This document shows positions 62,612-64,000 of a stretch of 64,000 nt of DNA, in pieces. The notes under the pieces are model-generated. The model was not told the DNA's origin. It did no database searches and saw only the letters and a list, made by a program, of their open reading frames with translations. The first letter of the stretch is position 1. Each line of letters starts with the position of its first letter. Origin of the DNA: Paenibacillus spongiae (GTDB lineage Bacteria > Bacillota > Bacilli > Paenibacillales > Paenibacillaceae); NCBI RefSeq assembly GCF_024734895.1, contig NZ_CP091430.1, positions 2,064,501 through 2,128,500 of the forward strand, in the 5' to 3' direction. Position numbers and translations under genes: made by a program.

Positions 62612-64000
<1,389 letters not shown>

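Overview
The window reads as a piece of chromosome from a spore-forming, moderately GC-rich Gram-positive bacterium of the Paenibacillus/Cohnella group. Evidence for this: a spoVAC-spoVAD-spoVAE operon, a T-box leader in front of leuS, the Bacillales block yqeG-yqeH-aroE-yhbY-nadD-yqeK-rsfS-(cvfB)-yqeM-comER-comEA, YesM/YesN-type two-component genes next to LplA/B/C-type carbohydrate ABC transporter genes, very large secreted carbohydrate-active proteins, and strong AGGAGG ribosome binding sites with ATG, GTG and TTG starts. All gene names come from reading the sequence; no database search was run.

Bases 1-32100 are mostly accessory, sugar-catabolic DNA. They hold the tail of a sugar-binding lipoprotein, a GH105-like unsaturated uronyl hydrolase, an unrecognised 589-residue protein, a 1255-residue secreted beta-helix/discoidin/FIMAH protein, three Gfo/Idh/MocA oxidoreductases (two are a tandem duplication), three separate phytanoyl-CoA-dioxygenase-like (PhyH) genes, two AraC regulators, a GH43-like beta-propeller protein, a 5TM sensor kinase, a His-rich CDF metal exporter, a 1336-residue secreted protein with a probable DUF5722 glycosidase core, two DedA membrane proteins, and a run of PhyH, aldo/keto reductase, creatininase-like protein and sugar isomerase. 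Between them lie a compact type I toxin-antitoxin candidate (10011-10336), an unknown minus-strand gene, and decayed ends of two further genes (enolase superfamily, about 7403-7605; aromatic acid exporter, about 14984-15349).

Bases 32100-39860 form a sensing and uptake unit: YesM-like kinase, YesN-like regulator, solute-binding lipoprotein and two permeases. No ATPase gene is present, so a shared MsmX-type ATPase is likely. Bases 39860-47300 carry an ECF sigma factor with a DUF4179 partner, an ABC exporter, a nitroreductase, a tiny membrane peptide and the spoVA genes. Bases 47400-51900 are a MoxR ATPase / DUF58 / transglutaminase operon. From 52000 to the end is core chromosome: ribosome assembly, NAD synthesis, shikimate pathway, leuS, competence genes and the start of a homocysteine synthase gene.

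The least expected signals are non-coding. Upstream of the ECF sigma factor there are four copies of an interrupted palindrome (best copy TGTTGTA-N5-TACAACA) at helically phased distances of 52, 62 and 51 bp. A 5' leader repeat ending in CTTCACAAAACTTTTAGGAGG-like sequence stands before both the sugar-binding lipoprotein and leuS, where it lies behind a T-box. An array of about 46-bp tandem hairpin units fills the yhbY-nadD gap. The toxin gene has a well-formed convergent antisense promoter and a terminator on each strand. One duplicated oxidoreductase has no ordinary start codon in front of its Rossmann motif.
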